A stretch of DNA of 64,000 nt from Streptomyces sp. TSRI0281 (GCF_001905125.1 NZ_LWLE01000001.1:958880-1022879), one strand, 5' to 3'; shown: positions 32,447 through 41,590, numbered from the stretch's first letter. Notes: generated from the sequence alone by a model not told the origin. Numbers and translations are program-made.

Positions 32447-32484
32447 CCCGGCTGCCCCCTGTCATGGGGACGGCGGCAGCCGGG
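32447..32484 (+). terminator. hairpin upstream of the zinc-ribbon-like gene
   Basis: CCCGGCTGCC (32447-32456) pairs perfectly with GGCAGCCGGG (32475-32484) around an 18-nt loop. It lies after the 31512-32433 genes and before a well-marked ribosome site, so it could end the upstream transcript or lie in the next gene's leader. Confidence 0.45.
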
Positions 32485-32512
32485 CGGCCCCCACCCCCAC
32501 AAGGAGGAACCC

Positions 32513-33121
32513 ATGCCTCTCCTGACCCCGTATGTCGCCTCACGGAGCACCGACAGAGGCATGCCGGAATCCACCCTCGACGTCGAGTTCACCGCGAACG
32601 GGCCCCGACTCGCCTACCGGGACACACGCCCGGAGGACCGCGACAAGCACGGCAACCTGTGGGTCCGCATCGAGGAGTCCGACGACCCCGGCCATGTCCA
32701 GTACGACTCCCTGCACTCCACCCGCCAGCGCACCTGCATGGAAAACCTGCTCTGCCAGATCTGCGCCCGGCCCGCCGACCGGAACAAAGAGGGCTGGCTG
32801 TTCATCGACTGGCGGCGCGAGGACTCACCCCCCACCTGGCCCGAGAAATCGCTCACCACCATGCCCCCGCTCTGCACCGAACACGCCCGCATCTCCGTAC
32901 GGCAATGCCCCTTCCTCCGCCGCGGCGAACACGTCCTCCTGCGGGTCAGGAAACCCCACCTCTACGGGGTGTCCGGCACGCTCTACCGCCTCACCACCAC
33001 CGGCTGGGTCTCCACCGAGAACGGACAGCTCTCCCCCTACAGCAAACCCCGCTACCCCGGCATGCTCGCCTTCCTCGCCATCCGCGAACTACGCGGAGTG
33101 ACCATCGCCGAGCTTCCCTGA
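32513..33121 (+). CDS. conserved hypothetical protein with Cys-based metal site
   Basis: A 202-aa protein, not named. It carries 'LLCQICARPADRNKEGWLFI' and 'MPPLCTEHARISVRQCPFL', a CxxC plus CxxH spacing typical of a treble-clef or HNH-like zinc site, although no HNH catalytic His is obvious. The C-terminal part ('HLYGVSGTLYRL') looks like an OB or SH3-like strand region. The start is secure: AAGGAGG lies 6 nt before ATG 32513. It stands within the accessory stretch between the XRE pairs. Confidence 0.65.
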   Translation: MPLLTPYVASRSTDRGMPESTLDVEFTANGPRLAYRDTRPEDRDKHGNLWVRIEESDDPGHVQYDSLHSTRQRTCMENLLCQICARPADRNKEGWLFIDWRREDSPPTWPEKSLTTMPPLCTEHARISVRQCPFLRRGEHVLLRVRKPHLYGVSGTLYRLTTTGWVSTENGQLSPYSKPRYPGMLAFLAIRELRGVTIAELP

Positions 33122-33179
33122 CCCCTGGTCGACGGACGGTGCGGGTCCGGCGAGATGCCGCCGGAACGCCGGTTCGACG

Positions 33180-34013
33180 TCACTGTGCGTACAACCGGGC
33201 CAGGGCCGCCCGGCTCCCCTCGTCCGCGGCGCGGTAGATCACCAGCCGCTGGTCAGGATCTTCGAGTGGCGTGAGGACTTCGAAATGCACGGCGATCACT
33301 CCGGCGTCGGGGTGCCGCAGCACCTTGCGCCCGCGGCCGTTGACCTTGATGTCCTGCTCGGCCCACAGTCGCGCGAACTCCTCGTTGTGGGTGGTGCATT
33401 CGGTGATCAGGTCGGTCAACGCCCGGTCCTCCGGATGCGCGGCCCACGCGGCGCGCAGGTGGGCGATCCCCTCCCGCACCACGCGTTCGCGGTCGACATA
33501 GAGGTCACGGATCTCCGGATGCAGCAGGCACAGCCACATCGCATTGCGCTGCGACGGCGGCAGGGTGTCGAAGTCCAGGAGCAGCCTCGCCATTTCGCTG
33601 TTCCACGCCAGAATGTCGTAGCGGTGGTTCATCACCATGGCCGGCAGCGGCGACAGGTCGTCGACCAGCCGGGCCAGCGGCGGCGCCGCGGCATCGGCGG
33701 GCTTGCCGGTGTTACGGGGGCGCTGCTGGGCCAGATCGAAGAGGTAGGCGCGTTCGGCGGGAGGCAGGCGCAGCGCACGGGCCAGCGCCTCCACCACGTC
33801 CGCCGAGGGCCGCAGTCCGCGGGCCTGTTCCAGCCGCACGACGTAGTCGGTGCTGACCCCGGCCAGTTCGGCGACCTCTTCGCGGCGCAGTCCGGGGGTC
33901 CGCCGGGCCTGGCGACGCGACGGCAGGCCGAAATCCTGCGGGTCCAGCCGTTCGCGCCGGGTCCGCAGGAACGCGGCCAGCTCCTGTGTCGTGTCCACGG
34001 TGCGGGTCGTCAT
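33180..34013 (-). CDS. XRE-family regulator with MmyB-like C-terminal domain
   Basis: A 277-aa protein. The helix-turn-helix covers about residues 10-90 ('PGLRREEVAELAGVSTDYVV', 'LEQARGLRPSADVVEALARA'). The MmyB-like ligand-binding domain carries the family blocks 'PAMVMNHRYDILAWNSEMAR' and 'HPDAGVIAVHFEVL'. MmyB-type domains are related to PAS folds and bind fatty-acid-like ligands in the best-studied case. It is divergent from the aldo-keto reductase gene and probably regulates it, a frequent arrangement in Streptomyces. Confidence 0.9.
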   Translation of the reverse strand: MTTRTVDTTQELAAFLRTRRERLDPQDFGLPSRRQARRTPGLRREEVAELAGVSTDYVVRLEQARGLRPSADVVEALARALRLPPAERAYLFDLAQQRPRNTGKPADAAAPPLARLVDDLSPLPAMVMNHRYDILAWNSEMARLLLDFDTLPPSQRNAMWLCLLHPEIRDLYVDRERVVREGIAHLRAAWAAHPEDRALTDLITECTTHNEEFARLWAEQDIKVNGRGRKVLRHPDAGVIAVHFEVLTPLEDPDQRLVIYRAADEGSRAALARLYAQ

Positions 34014-34131
34014 GTTCGGTCCAACAGCGAGGGTAGGACCGGCGTTCCCAGGAACTGCCTTCCCTTATCCCCCGTGCGCGGCGGGCACAGACTTCGTTCT
34101 CGGCAACGGATCACACGCGCAGGAGGACACC

Positions 34132-35196
34132 ATGTCGCTCACCTTGGACACCTACCGGCTTCTGGGCCGCTCCGGGTTGCGGGTCTCACCGCTGGCGCTG
34201 GGCACGGCGACCTTCGGCACCGAATGGGGCTGGGGCGCCGAGCAGGACGAGGCGCGCAAGCTGTTCGACCTCTACGTCGGGCGCGGCGGCAACTTCATCG
34301 ACACCGCCAACACCTACACCGATGGCAGCTCCGAGCGGCTGCTGGGCGCATTCGCCCGCGGCAACCGCGAAAGCCTGGTGCTGGCGACGAAGTACACGAC
34401 GCTGCGCCGGCCCGGCGATCCGAATTCCGGGGGTCCTCACCGAAAGAGCCTGTTCTCGTCGGTGGAAGCCAGTCTGCGCCGGCTGAATACGGACTACATC
34501 GATCTGCTCTACCTGCACGTGTGGGATTTCACGACACCGGTCGAGGAGATCCTGCGCGGCCTGGACGATCTGGTCCGGCAGGGCAAGGTCCTGTACGTGG
34601 CGATGTCCAACGTCCCGGCCTGGCAGGTGTCGCGCATGCAGGCGATCGCCGACCTGCGCGGCTGGTCGCCGCTGGTAGCGCTGCAGATCGAGTACAGCCT
34701 GATCGAGCGCACCGGGGAGCGCGACCTGATCCCCATGGCACGAGAGATGGGGCTGGGCGTGGTGCCGTACTCGCCCCTGGCCGGCGGGGTGCTCACCGGC
34801 AAGTACAGCCGCGACGACCTGACCGCGACGGACGCCGCGGTCGAGGACGGCACCCGGAAGAACTTCACCCTCGCCAACGGCGGACTCACCGAACGTAACC
34901 TCGACATCGCCGATGTCGTGAAGGAGGTCGCCACGGAGCTGGGCCGCACAACCGCCCAGGTCGGGCTGGCCTGGACCCTGCGGAACCCGGATGTGACGGC
35001 ATCGCTCATCGGCGCCCGCACCCCCGCGCAGCTGGAGGACAATCTGGGCGCCCTGGAGGTCGACTTCACGGCCTCCCAGCTGGCCCGCCTCGCCGAGGTC
35101 AGCGCGATCGAACCCGGCTTCCCGCACGACATGCTCGCCGGCGACAGGATGCGCGCGGTGACCCGCGGCGATCTGAAGATCGAAGCCCGCCGCTGA
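34132..35196 (+). CDS. aldo/keto reductase
   Basis: A 354-aa NADPH-dependent oxidoreductase with a TIM barrel. The catalytic tetrad is visible: Asp and Tyr in 'NFIDTANTYTDG', Lys in 'LVLATKYTT' and His in 'LLYLHVWDF'. The NADP-binding C-terminus includes 'SLIGARTPAQLEDNLGALEV'. It most resembles the AKR11/YajO-like group. ATG 34132 has an AGGAGG site 5 nt upstream. Divergent from an XRE/MmyB regulator, so probably induced by a xenobiotic carbonyl or lipid-like ligand. Substrate unknown. Confidence 0.92.
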   Translation: MSLTLDTYRLLGRSGLRVSPLALGTATFGTEWGWGAEQDEARKLFDLYVGRGGNFIDTANTYTDGSSERLLGAFARGNRESLVLATKYTTLRRPGDPNSGGPHRKSLFSSVEASLRRLNTDYIDLLYLHVWDFTTPVEEILRGLDDLVRQGKVLYVAMSNVPAWQVSRMQAIADLRGWSPLVALQIEYSLIERTGERDLIPMAREMGLGVVPYSPLAGGVLTGKYSRDDLTATDAAVEDGTRKNFTLANGGLTERNLDIADVVKEVATELGRTTAQVGLAWTLRNPDVTASLIGARTPAQLEDNLGALEVDFTASQLARLAEVSAIEPGFPHDMLAGDRMRAVTRGDLKIEARR

Positions 35197-35280
35197 TACC
35201 CGATCGAGCGCCGGGGGCGGCACTACCGCTGCCCTCGGGGCGCTGTTCGGCGAGGTGTTTCCCGCAGGAGTTCGTCGGAG

Positions 35281-35307
35281 TGCCATACGTATGGCAGGGG
35301 GTAGCGT
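35281..35307 (+). promoter_or_regulatory. palindromic operator and -10 of vapBC
   Basis: TGCCATACGTATGGCA (35281-35296) is a perfect 16-bp palindrome, ending 5 bp before TAGCGT (35302-35307). ATG 35314 follows that -10 by 6 nt. The operator thus fills the space between -35 and -10 of a leaderless promoter, as expected for autorepression by a ribbon-helix-helix antitoxin. Confidence 0.65.
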
Positions 35308-35313
35308 GGAAGC

Positions 35314-35556
35314 ATGATAAAGACGACCGTGTACCTCCCGGAGGAGCTGGAAGTACGACTGGACGCCGAGTCGTCCGCCACCGGCGTCAGCAAGGCCGAG
35401 CTCATCAGGCGCGGTGTCGCCCTGCTCCTCGACAACGCGGAGCGTCCGAAGCGGGGCCATGAGATGCCCGTGTTCAACAGCGGCCGCCCGCTCACCGCCG
35501 AGGCCATGGACGACACGCTCTACGAGCACATCAAGGAACGAGCGGCCCGCCGTTGA
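35314..35556 (+). CDS. vapB: ribbon-helix-helix antitoxin (VapB-like)
   Basis: An 80-aa protein. The N-terminal RHH motif 'MIKTTVYLPEELEVRLDA' with 'GVSKAELIRRGVALLLDNAE' binds DNA; the C-terminal half with 'EAMDDTLYEHIKERAARR' should wrap the toxin. It is encoded immediately before the PIN toxin with a TTGA overlap and has a perfect palindrome at its promoter. In such modules the antitoxin neutralises the RNase and, with it, represses the operon. Confidence 0.87.
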   Translation: MIKTTVYLPEELEVRLDAESSATGVSKAELIRRGVALLLDNAERPKRGHEMPVFNSGRPLTAEAMDDTLYEHIKERAARR

Positions 35557-35987
35557 TCATCGTCGCCGATACATCCGCCCTGTACGCCGCGTTCGATGCC
35601 GCCCAGAAGGAGCACTCCGCGGCGGCCGAGATCCTGAGGAACGAGCGGCTTGCCGTCTCTCCCCTGGTCGTCACCGAACTGGATCATCTGGTCCATCGCG
35701 ACCTGGGCTTCCCGGCAGCGATGCAGGTGATCGACGCCTTGAACGCACGCATGGCCGACGGCCAGTACCGGCTTGCCGAGCTGAAGCTCCCTGACCTCCG
35801 GGCCGCCCAGGAGGTCCGGCAGAAGTACGAAGGACTGCGGCTGGACCTCGCGGACGCGGTGGGGGTGGTCCTCGCGGACCGCTACCGGACGAACCGCATC
35901 TTCACACTGGACCAGCGCGACTTCCGGGCCATGACGCCCCTGACACCGGGGCTGGACGCCTTCCGCGTCCTGCCCGCCGACGGCTGA
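35553..35987 (+). CDS. vapC: PIN-domain toxin (VapC-like ribonuclease)
   Basis: A 144-aa PIN-domain protein. The four acidic positions are visible: Asp in 'IIVADTSALYAAFD', Glu in 'PLVVTELDHLVHR', Asp in 'LDLADAVGVVLADR' and Asp in 'IFTLDQRDFRAM'. These bind Mg2+ or Mn2+ and cut RNA (tRNA or rRNA in characterised VapC). The start is TTG 35553, overlapping the antitoxin stop (TTGA), so synthesis depends on translation of vapB. Confidence 0.87.
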   Translation: MIIVADTSALYAAFDAAQKEHSAAAEILRNERLAVSPLVVTELDHLVHRDLGFPAAMQVIDALNARMADGQYRLAELKLPDLRAAQEVRQKYEGLRLDLADAVGVVLADRYRTNRIFTLDQRDFRAMTPLTPGLDAFRVLPADG

Positions 35988-36014
35988 GCCCCGGCCGCGC
36001 GGGCCCGCCCCGGC

Positions 36015-36974
36015 TCAGCCCTTCTTGCCGCCGCCCACCTGGCTGCGTACCGCGCCCACGCTCGCGCCGATGACCAGGGCGATGGCGAGGGCGTCGGTGG
36101 TGGACAGGGCCTGGTCCAGGATCAGGAAGCCCGCCGCCGCCGCGATCGCCGGTTCCAGGCTCATCATCACCGCGAACGTGGGGGCGGGGAGCCGTCGCAG
36201 GGCCATCAGTTCCAGGGTGTACGGGAGGACCGAGCTCAGCATCGCCACCGCCGCGCCGAGCGCCAGCGTGGAGGGGACCACCAGCTTGCTGCCCGACTCG
36301 ACGATGCCCAGCGGCAGCGAGAGGACCGCCGCGACCACCATCGCCAGGGCCAGGCCGTCCGCCTGCGGGAAGCGGCGGCCGGTGCGGGCGCTGAAGATGA
36401 TGTACACCGCCCACATCGCGCCCGCGCCCAGGGCGTAGGCGGCGCCGACCGGGTCCAGGCGGTCGAAGCCCCCGCCACCGAGCAGGACGACCCCGCCCAC
36501 CGCGAGGCCCGCCCACAGGACGTTGATCAGGCGGCGGGAGACGATGACGGAGAGGGCGAGCGGGCCCAGCACCTCCAGCGTCACGGCGATACCGAGCGGG
36601 ATGCGGTCCAGCGCCTGGTAGAAGAGCGTGTTCATCCCGGCCATCGCGACGCCGAAGGCCAGCACCGTGCCCCAGTCCGCCCGCGAGTGGCCGCGCAGCC
36701 CGGGGCGGCAGACGATCAGCAGGACCAGCGCGGCGACGGCCAGGCGCAGGGTGACCACGCCGAGCGCACCGGCCTTCGGCATCAGCAGCGCCGCGACCGC
36801 CGAGCCGAACTGGACCGAGAGGCCGCCCGCGACCACCAGCACGACCGGGGCCAGTGCGGCCCGTCGGCCACCCGGGCGTCCCGCACCGCCGCCGGTCCCG
36901 TCGAGCGCCGACACCGCCTCGGGTACGGCGACGGCCGCTGCGGCCGATTCTGCGGCGGTGCGCCGGTCGTTCAC
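36015..36974 (-). CDS. EamA-family transporter (RhtA-like exporter)
   Basis: A 319-aa inner-membrane protein with about ten hydrophobic helices arranged as two EamA repeats ('LVVAGGLSVQFGSAVAALL' to about residue 170, then 'GAAYALGAGAMWAVYIIFSA' to the end). RhtA-type members export threonine, homoserine or other small metabolites. GTG 36974 has GGAAGG 6 nt upstream; longer upstream frames overlap the promoter of the divergent LysR gene, the likely regulator. Confidence 0.85.
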   Translation of the reverse strand: MNDRRTAAESAAAAVAVPEAVSALDGTGGGAGRPGGRRAALAPVVLVVAGGLSVQFGSAVAALLMPKAGALGVVTLRLAVAALVLLIVCRPGLRGHSRADWGTVLAFGVAMAGMNTLFYQALDRIPLGIAVTLEVLGPLALSVIVSRRLINVLWAGLAVGGVVLLGGGGFDRLDPVGAAYALGAGAMWAVYIIFSARTGRRFPQADGLALAMVVAAVLSLPLGIVESGSKLVVPSTLALGAAVAMLSSVLPYTLELMALRRLPAPTFAVMMSLEPAIAAAAGFLILDQALSTTDALAIALVIGASVGAVRSQVGGGKKG

Positions 36975-37125
36975 GGGTGGCCTTCCGGAGGGCGGGAATC
37001 CGGTGCAATGAAATGCACCCGGCAATTGACGATACTGGACTGACCGCATCGCTGCGCCTCTCCACCGTAGGGACCCCGGCGCGTCCCGTGAAATGCCTGT
37101 TGGGCTCCCGTTATGCTCCCCGCGC

Positions 37126-38028
37126 ATGAGCATGGAACCTACCTCCGGCCGCCCCATGGAGCTCCGGCATCTGCGGGCCTTCCTCGCCGTCGCGGACGAG
37201 GGCAACGTCACCCGCGCCGCCGCCCGCCTCCGGCTCACCCAGCCCGCCGTCTCCCGTACGCTCGCCGCCCTGGAGAAACACCTCGGCGTCCGGCTCGTCG
37301 ACCGCTCCACCCACCACCTCGCCCTCACCCCCGAGGGCGTCGCCTTCCGCGACAAGGCCGCCGCCGCGGTCGCCGCCTTCGACGAGGCGCTCGACTCCGG
37401 ACGGCTGCGCCACTGGCCCCTGCGCGTGGGGCACGCCTGGTCCGCCTTCGGCCCGTACACCACACCGCTGCTGCGGACCTGGCAGGAGCGCTACCCGGAC
37501 ACCCCGCTCGAACTGCTGCGGATCGACGACCGCACCGCCGGGCTCACCCGGGGCGAGGTCGACGCGGCCCTGCTGCGCGGACCGGTGGACGCGCCGGGGC
37601 TCGTCACCGAGGTGCTGTTCACCGAGGAACGGGTGGCCGCCGTGGCCGCCGACGGACCCCTTGCGGCGCGCGTCTCCCTCTCCCTCGCCGACCTCGCGGG
37701 TGCGGGCCGCACCGTCGTCCTGAACACCGTCTCCGGCACCACCGCCCTCGACCTGTGGCCGCCGCACGCCCGGCCCGCCGCCACCCTCACCGTCGCCAAC
37801 ACCGACGACTGGCTCACCGCCATCGCGGCCGGGCGCGGCAGCGGGGTGTCAGGCGCCTCCACCGCCGTCATGCATCCGCACGCCGGGGTGGCCTACCGCC
37901 CGCTCCACGACGCCCCGCCGCTGCCCGTGCTGCTCGCCCGCCGCGACGCCCCCGGCCATCCCGCGCTGCCGAAACTCGCCGCACTGGCCCGCGAGATCGT
38001 GGGGCGGGACCACGACGCCCGGCCCTGA
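37126..38028 (+). CDS. LysR-family transcriptional regulator
   Basis: A 300-aa protein. The N-terminal winged helix-turn-helix reads 'MELRHLRAFLAVADEGNVTR', 'AAARLRLTQPAVSRTLAALE', 'VRLVDRSTHHLALTPEG'. A periplasmic-binding-like effector domain follows from about residue 95. ATG 37126 is 8 nt after TATGCT and lacks a ribosome site, so the mRNA is probably leaderless. The gene is divergent from the EamA exporter and should control it. Confidence 0.9.
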   Translation: MSMEPTSGRPMELRHLRAFLAVADEGNVTRAAARLRLTQPAVSRTLAALEKHLGVRLVDRSTHHLALTPEGVAFRDKAAAAVAAFDEALDSGRLRHWPLRVGHAWSAFGPYTTPLLRTWQERYPDTPLELLRIDDRTAGLTRGEVDAALLRGPVDAPGLVTEVLFTEERVAAVAADGPLAARVSLSLADLAGAGRTVVLNTVSGTTALDLWPPHARPAATLTVANTDDWLTAIAAGRGSGVSGASTAVMHPHAGVAYRPLHDAPPLPVLLARRDAPGHPALPKLAALAREIVGRDHDARP

Positions 38029-38075
38029 GGGCTGCCGCATCGGACGACGGGCCGCCGAGCCGCGTTCCTGACTCC

Positions 38076-38660
38076 TCATTCGCCCGGAACCGGAAGCGGC
38101 CACGACCAGACCACATCGGCGGCGTCCCGTTCCCTGATGATCCGCCGCTGCCGGGATGCTTCGCGTTTCGTTCCCGAGTTGAGCGGGCGGTACCGGACCC
38201 AGTCGATCGGGACGATGTGGAGGGCCAGGGTTTCCCACGCACGTTGCCGGTCGACCAAGTGCACGAGCACCACGGCGAAGCGCTGGATGCACCACAAGCA
38301 CTCCCAGGGCGGTCCGGTGACGACGGCTCCGGCGTCAGCGAGCTTCCGGCCGTACCCGTCCTCGGCATCGAGCTCCATCTCCGCATGGAAATCGTCGCCC
38401 CCGAAGAAGTGGACGCAGCTGCGCCGCAGGCTGTGCCTCATGTCCGACAGGCGCTCGGCCGGTCCGGAATCGCCGTCCCCCCGCACACGGGCCACCGCGA
38501 GCGGGAAGATCGCGTACGGGCCCCGGTCGATCACGGGGAAGCCGAGAGCTGCCCACTGCGGAGTCCTCTCGGAATACCTGTGGCCGAGCGTGCGCCCAAG
38601 CGCCTGCATGATCGACAGGCCGTCCGAGATCCGGTGCTCCTCCTGCCCGACCCCGGTCAC
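38076..38660 (-). CDS. hypothetical protein (194 aa)
   Basis: Not recognised. A soluble protein with 'VIDRGPYAIFPLAVARVRGD', 'HSLRRSCVHFFGGDDFHAEM' and 'PPWECLWCIQRFAVVLVHLV', and a C-terminus 'VIDVWSWPLP'-like in ending on 'VVWSWPLPVPGE'. Two Cys flank a Trp-rich segment. GTG 38660 overlaps the stop of the FAD-oxidase gene (GTGA), which suggests co-expression; an internal Met 17 residues on is the alternative start. No signal peptide or membrane segment. Confidence 0.55.
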   Translation of the reverse strand: MTGVGQEEHRISDGLSIMQALGRTLGHRYSERTPQWAALGFPVIDRGPYAIFPLAVARVRGDGDSGPAERLSDMRHSLRRSCVHFFGGDDFHAEMELDAEDGYGRKLADAGAVVTGPPWECLWCIQRFAVVLVHLVDRQRAWETLALHIVPIDWVRYRPLNSGTKREASRQRRIIRERDAADVVWSWPLPVPGE

Positions 38661-41590
38661 GAGGCCCCCGTCCCCGCCGCGGGATCGTTCTGTGCGATGT
38701 CCAGCCCCTCCGCCAGCAGCTCCGCGAGATGTCTGGCCCGGCGTCCGGCCAGTTGTTCCAGCTGGGTCCGGCAGGAGAATCCGTCCGCCAGGATCTCCGT
38801 GCCGGGCTCCGCCGCCCGTACGGACGGCAGGAGTTGTTCCTCCGCGCAGGCCACCGACACCTCCCAGTGGCCCTTCTCGAAGCCGAAGTTCCCGGCGAGC
38901 CCGCAGCAGCCGCCGCTCAGTTCGCCGGTGAGCCCCATCCGCTCCCGGAGCCGCCGCTCGGCGCCGTCGCCCAGCACCGCGTGCTGGTGGCAGTGCGTCT
39001 GGCCCACGACGGGGCGCCCGGTGCGGGGCGGGGTCCAGTCGGGGGCGTACTCCTCAAGGTACTGAGCCAAGGTGCGGACGGACGCGGCGAGTTCGGCGGC
39101 TCGCGGGTCGTCGGGGAGCAGTTCGGGGAGGTCGGTGCGGAGGGTGGCGGCGCAGCTCGGTTCGAGGACGACGAGCGGTTGACCGGGGAAGAGGTCCACC
39201 CGGTCCAGGGTGCGGCGCATCACCCGGCGGGCCGCGTCGAGCTGGCCGGTCGATACGTAGGTGAGGCCGCAGCACACGCCCCGGGCCGGGAGGTATGCCG
39301 TGCGGCCGGTCGCCTCCAGAACCCGTACCGCCGCCCGCCCCACCTCCGGGGAGAGGTGGTCGGTGAAGGTGTCCGGCCAGAGGGCAACCTCCTGGTCGGC
39401 CGGGACGATCCGGGTCCCCCTGCCCGCCCGCGCCCGCATCCACCGGGCGAACGTCTCCGTCGCCAGTACCGGAATCGTCCGTTCCGGCGCGATGCCCGCC
39501 AGTCGTTTGGCGAGCGCGGCGAGCGGGCGCATCCGGGCCAGGGCGTTCAGCGGGCGGGCGAACGGGGCGGCGAGCCGCAGCCACCGGGGCAGCCGGCCCA
39601 TCGCGTAGTGGGACGCGGGGCGCAGCCGCCCCTGGTAGTGGTGGTGCAGGAACTCCGCCTTGTACGTGGCCATGTCCACGCCCACCGGACAGTCGCTGCG
39701 GCAGCCCTTGCAGGACAGGCAGAGGTCGAGCGCGTCGCGTACCTCGCTCGACCGCCAGCCGTCCGTGATCACCTCGCCCGCCAGCATCTCGTGCAGCAGC
39801 CGGGCCCGGCCCCGCGTCGAGTGGGCCTCCTGCCCGGTGGCCCGGAAGGACGGGCACATCACGTCCGTGCCCGTGCCCGTGCCCGCCGTGGCCGTACGGC
39901 ATTTCGCGACGCCCACGCAGCGGCGGACGGCCGCCGGGAAGTCGCCGCCGTCCTGCGGGTAGCCGAAGGCGACGTCCACGGGGCGTTTCGGCAGCACGGC
40001 GAAGCGGAGGTTGGCGTCGAGACGGTCCGGGCGGGCGAGCACGCCCGGGTTCAGGCCGCCGTCCGGGTCCCACAGGTCCTTGAAGCGGTGGAAGAGGCCG
40101 ACGAGTTCGTCCCCGTACATCCGGGGCAGCAGTTCGGCGCGCGCCTGGCCGTCGCCGTGCTCCCCGCTGAGGGAGCCGCCGTGCGCGACGACGAGGTCCG
40201 CCTGCTCCTCGGAGAACCGGCGGAAGCGGGCCACGCCTTCGGCGCTCAGCAGGTCGAAGTCGATCCGGACGTGGATGCAGCCGTCGCCGAAGTGGCCGTA
40301 GGGCGTGCCGCGCAGCCCGTGGTCGGTGAGCAGGGCGCGGAAGTCACGGAGGTACGGGCCGAGCCGGGCGGGCGGAACCGCGCAGTCCTCCCAGCCCGGC
40401 CATGCCTCGCTGCCGTCGGGCATCCGGGTCGCCGTTCCGGCGGCGTCCTCGCGGATGCGCCACAGGGCGCGCTGTACGGCCGGGTCGGTGACGACCGAAC
40501 CGTCGAGCGCGTCGGCCGCCCGCAGGACGCGTTCGGCGTGGGCGCGGGCCTCGGCCGGGGTCGCCCCGCCCGTCTCGACGAACAGCCAGGCCCCGCCGCG
40601 CGGGAGTCCGGCCGGTTCGCGTACGAGGTCGGCGGCCATGCCCTCGACGGTGAGCGGGCCGTACGGCAGGAGACCGGCGGCGGCTTCGGCGGCCTCGGAC
40701 TCGTCGGCGTACCCGAGGACGGCGAGCGCACGGGAGCGCGGGACCTCGACCAGGCGGACGGTCGCTTCCGCGACGACGGCCAGGGTGCCCTCGCTGCCGC
40801 AGAAGGCGCGGGCCGGGTCGGGGCCGCCCGGATGTTCGGGGAGCAGGGCGTCGAGCGCGTAGCCGGAGATGCGGCGCGGGAGGTCGGGGTAGCCGGTGCG
40901 GAGCAGGGCGAGGTGGGCGTCGACGAGTGCGCGCAGGCCCGGCGGGGTGTCGGCGAGGCGCCGGTCCTGATCGCGGTTCCGGTCCCGGTCCCTGCCGGCC
41001 CCGCCCCGGCCCCCGCCCCGGTCCGCGTCCCGGTCCAGCCGCAGTGTCTCGCCGCCGTGGCGGACGACCGTCAGCGCGTGCACGTTGTCCGCGGTGGTGC
41101 CCCAGGCCACCGAGTGCGCGCCGCAGGAGTTGTTGCCGATCATGCCGCCGAGCGTGCAGCGGCTGTGCGTGGACGGGTCCGGGCCGAAGGTCAGCCCGTG
41201 CGGTGCCGCGGCGGCCCGCAGGTCGTCCAGGACCACACCCGGCTGGACCACGGCGGTACGGGAGGTGGCGTCCAGCTCCACGATCGACCGCAGGTGGCGG
41301 GTGAGGTCCAGGACGATGCCGGTACCGGTGGCCTGCCCGGCGATGGAGGTCCCGCCGCCGCGCGGCACGACCGGAACCGCGTGTTCACGGCAGACGGCGA
41401 GTGCGGCGGCGATGTCGTCGGCGTCGCGCGGGGCGACGACGCCGAGCGGCACCCGGCGGTAGTTGGAGGCGTCCATCGTCATGAGCGCCCGCGCGGAGGC
41501 GCCGAAATCGACCTCTCCGCGCACGGCGGCACCGAGGTCGTGCCTCAGGTCGCCCGTCTGTCCGGAAATCCCCTCGCGCTGTTCGGCCAT
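38657..41590 (-). CDS. FAD-linked oxidase / Fe-S domain oxidoreductase fusion (D-2-hydroxyacid dehydrogenase-like)
   Basis: A 977-aa two-domain flavoprotein. Residues about 30-540 form a GlcD-type FAD domain: 'SNYRRVPLGVVAPRDADD', 'VVPRGGGTSIAGQATGTG', 'CTLGGMIGNNSCGAHSV', and the C-terminal 'GSLSGEHGDGQARAELL'. The second half has one 4Fe-4S motif 'LCLSCKGCRSDCPVGVDMA' and two CCG blocks ('RGVCCGLTYVSTG', 'SGGCCGLAGNFGFEKG') of the GlpC/DUF224 type. Such fusions oxidise D-lactate, D-2-hydroxyglutarate or similar and pass electrons to the quinone pool. ATG 41590 starts at the family N-terminus; the upstream open frame is antisense to cvnA. Confidence 0.9.
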   Translation of the reverse strand: MAEQREGISGQTGDLRHDLGAAVRGEVDFGASARALMTMDASNYRRVPLGVVAPRDADDIAAALAVCREHAVPVVPRGGGTSIAGQATGTGIVLDLTRHLRSIVELDATSRTAVVQPGVVLDDLRAAAAPHGLTFGPDPSTHSRCTLGGMIGNNSCGAHSVAWGTTADNVHALTVVRHGGETLRLDRDADRGGGRGGAGRDRDRNRDQDRRLADTPPGLRALVDAHLALLRTGYPDLPRRISGYALDALLPEHPGGPDPARAFCGSEGTLAVVAEATVRLVEVPRSRALAVLGYADESEAAEAAAGLLPYGPLTVEGMAADLVREPAGLPRGGAWLFVETGGATPAEARAHAERVLRAADALDGSVVTDPAVQRALWRIREDAAGTATRMPDGSEAWPGWEDCAVPPARLGPYLRDFRALLTDHGLRGTPYGHFGDGCIHVRIDFDLLSAEGVARFRRFSEEQADLVVAHGGSLSGEHGDGQARAELLPRMYGDELVGLFHRFKDLWDPDGGLNPGVLARPDRLDANLRFAVLPKRPVDVAFGYPQDGGDFPAAVRRCVGVAKCRTATAGTGTGTDVMCPSFRATGQEAHSTRGRARLLHEMLAGEVITDGWRSSEVRDALDLCLSCKGCRSDCPVGVDMATYKAEFLHHHYQGRLRPASHYAMGRLPRWLRLAAPFARPLNALARMRPLAALAKRLAGIAPERTIPVLATETFARWMRARAGRGTRIVPADQEVALWPDTFTDHLSPEVGRAAVRVLEATGRTAYLPARGVCCGLTYVSTGQLDAARRVMRRTLDRVDLFPGQPLVVLEPSCAATLRTDLPELLPDDPRAAELAASVRTLAQYLEEYAPDWTPPRTGRPVVGQTHCHQHAVLGDGAERRLRERMGLTGELSGGCCGLAGNFGFEKGHWEVSVACAEEQLLPSVRAAEPGTEILADGFSCRTQLEQLAGRRARHLAELLAEGLDIAQNDPAAGTGAS

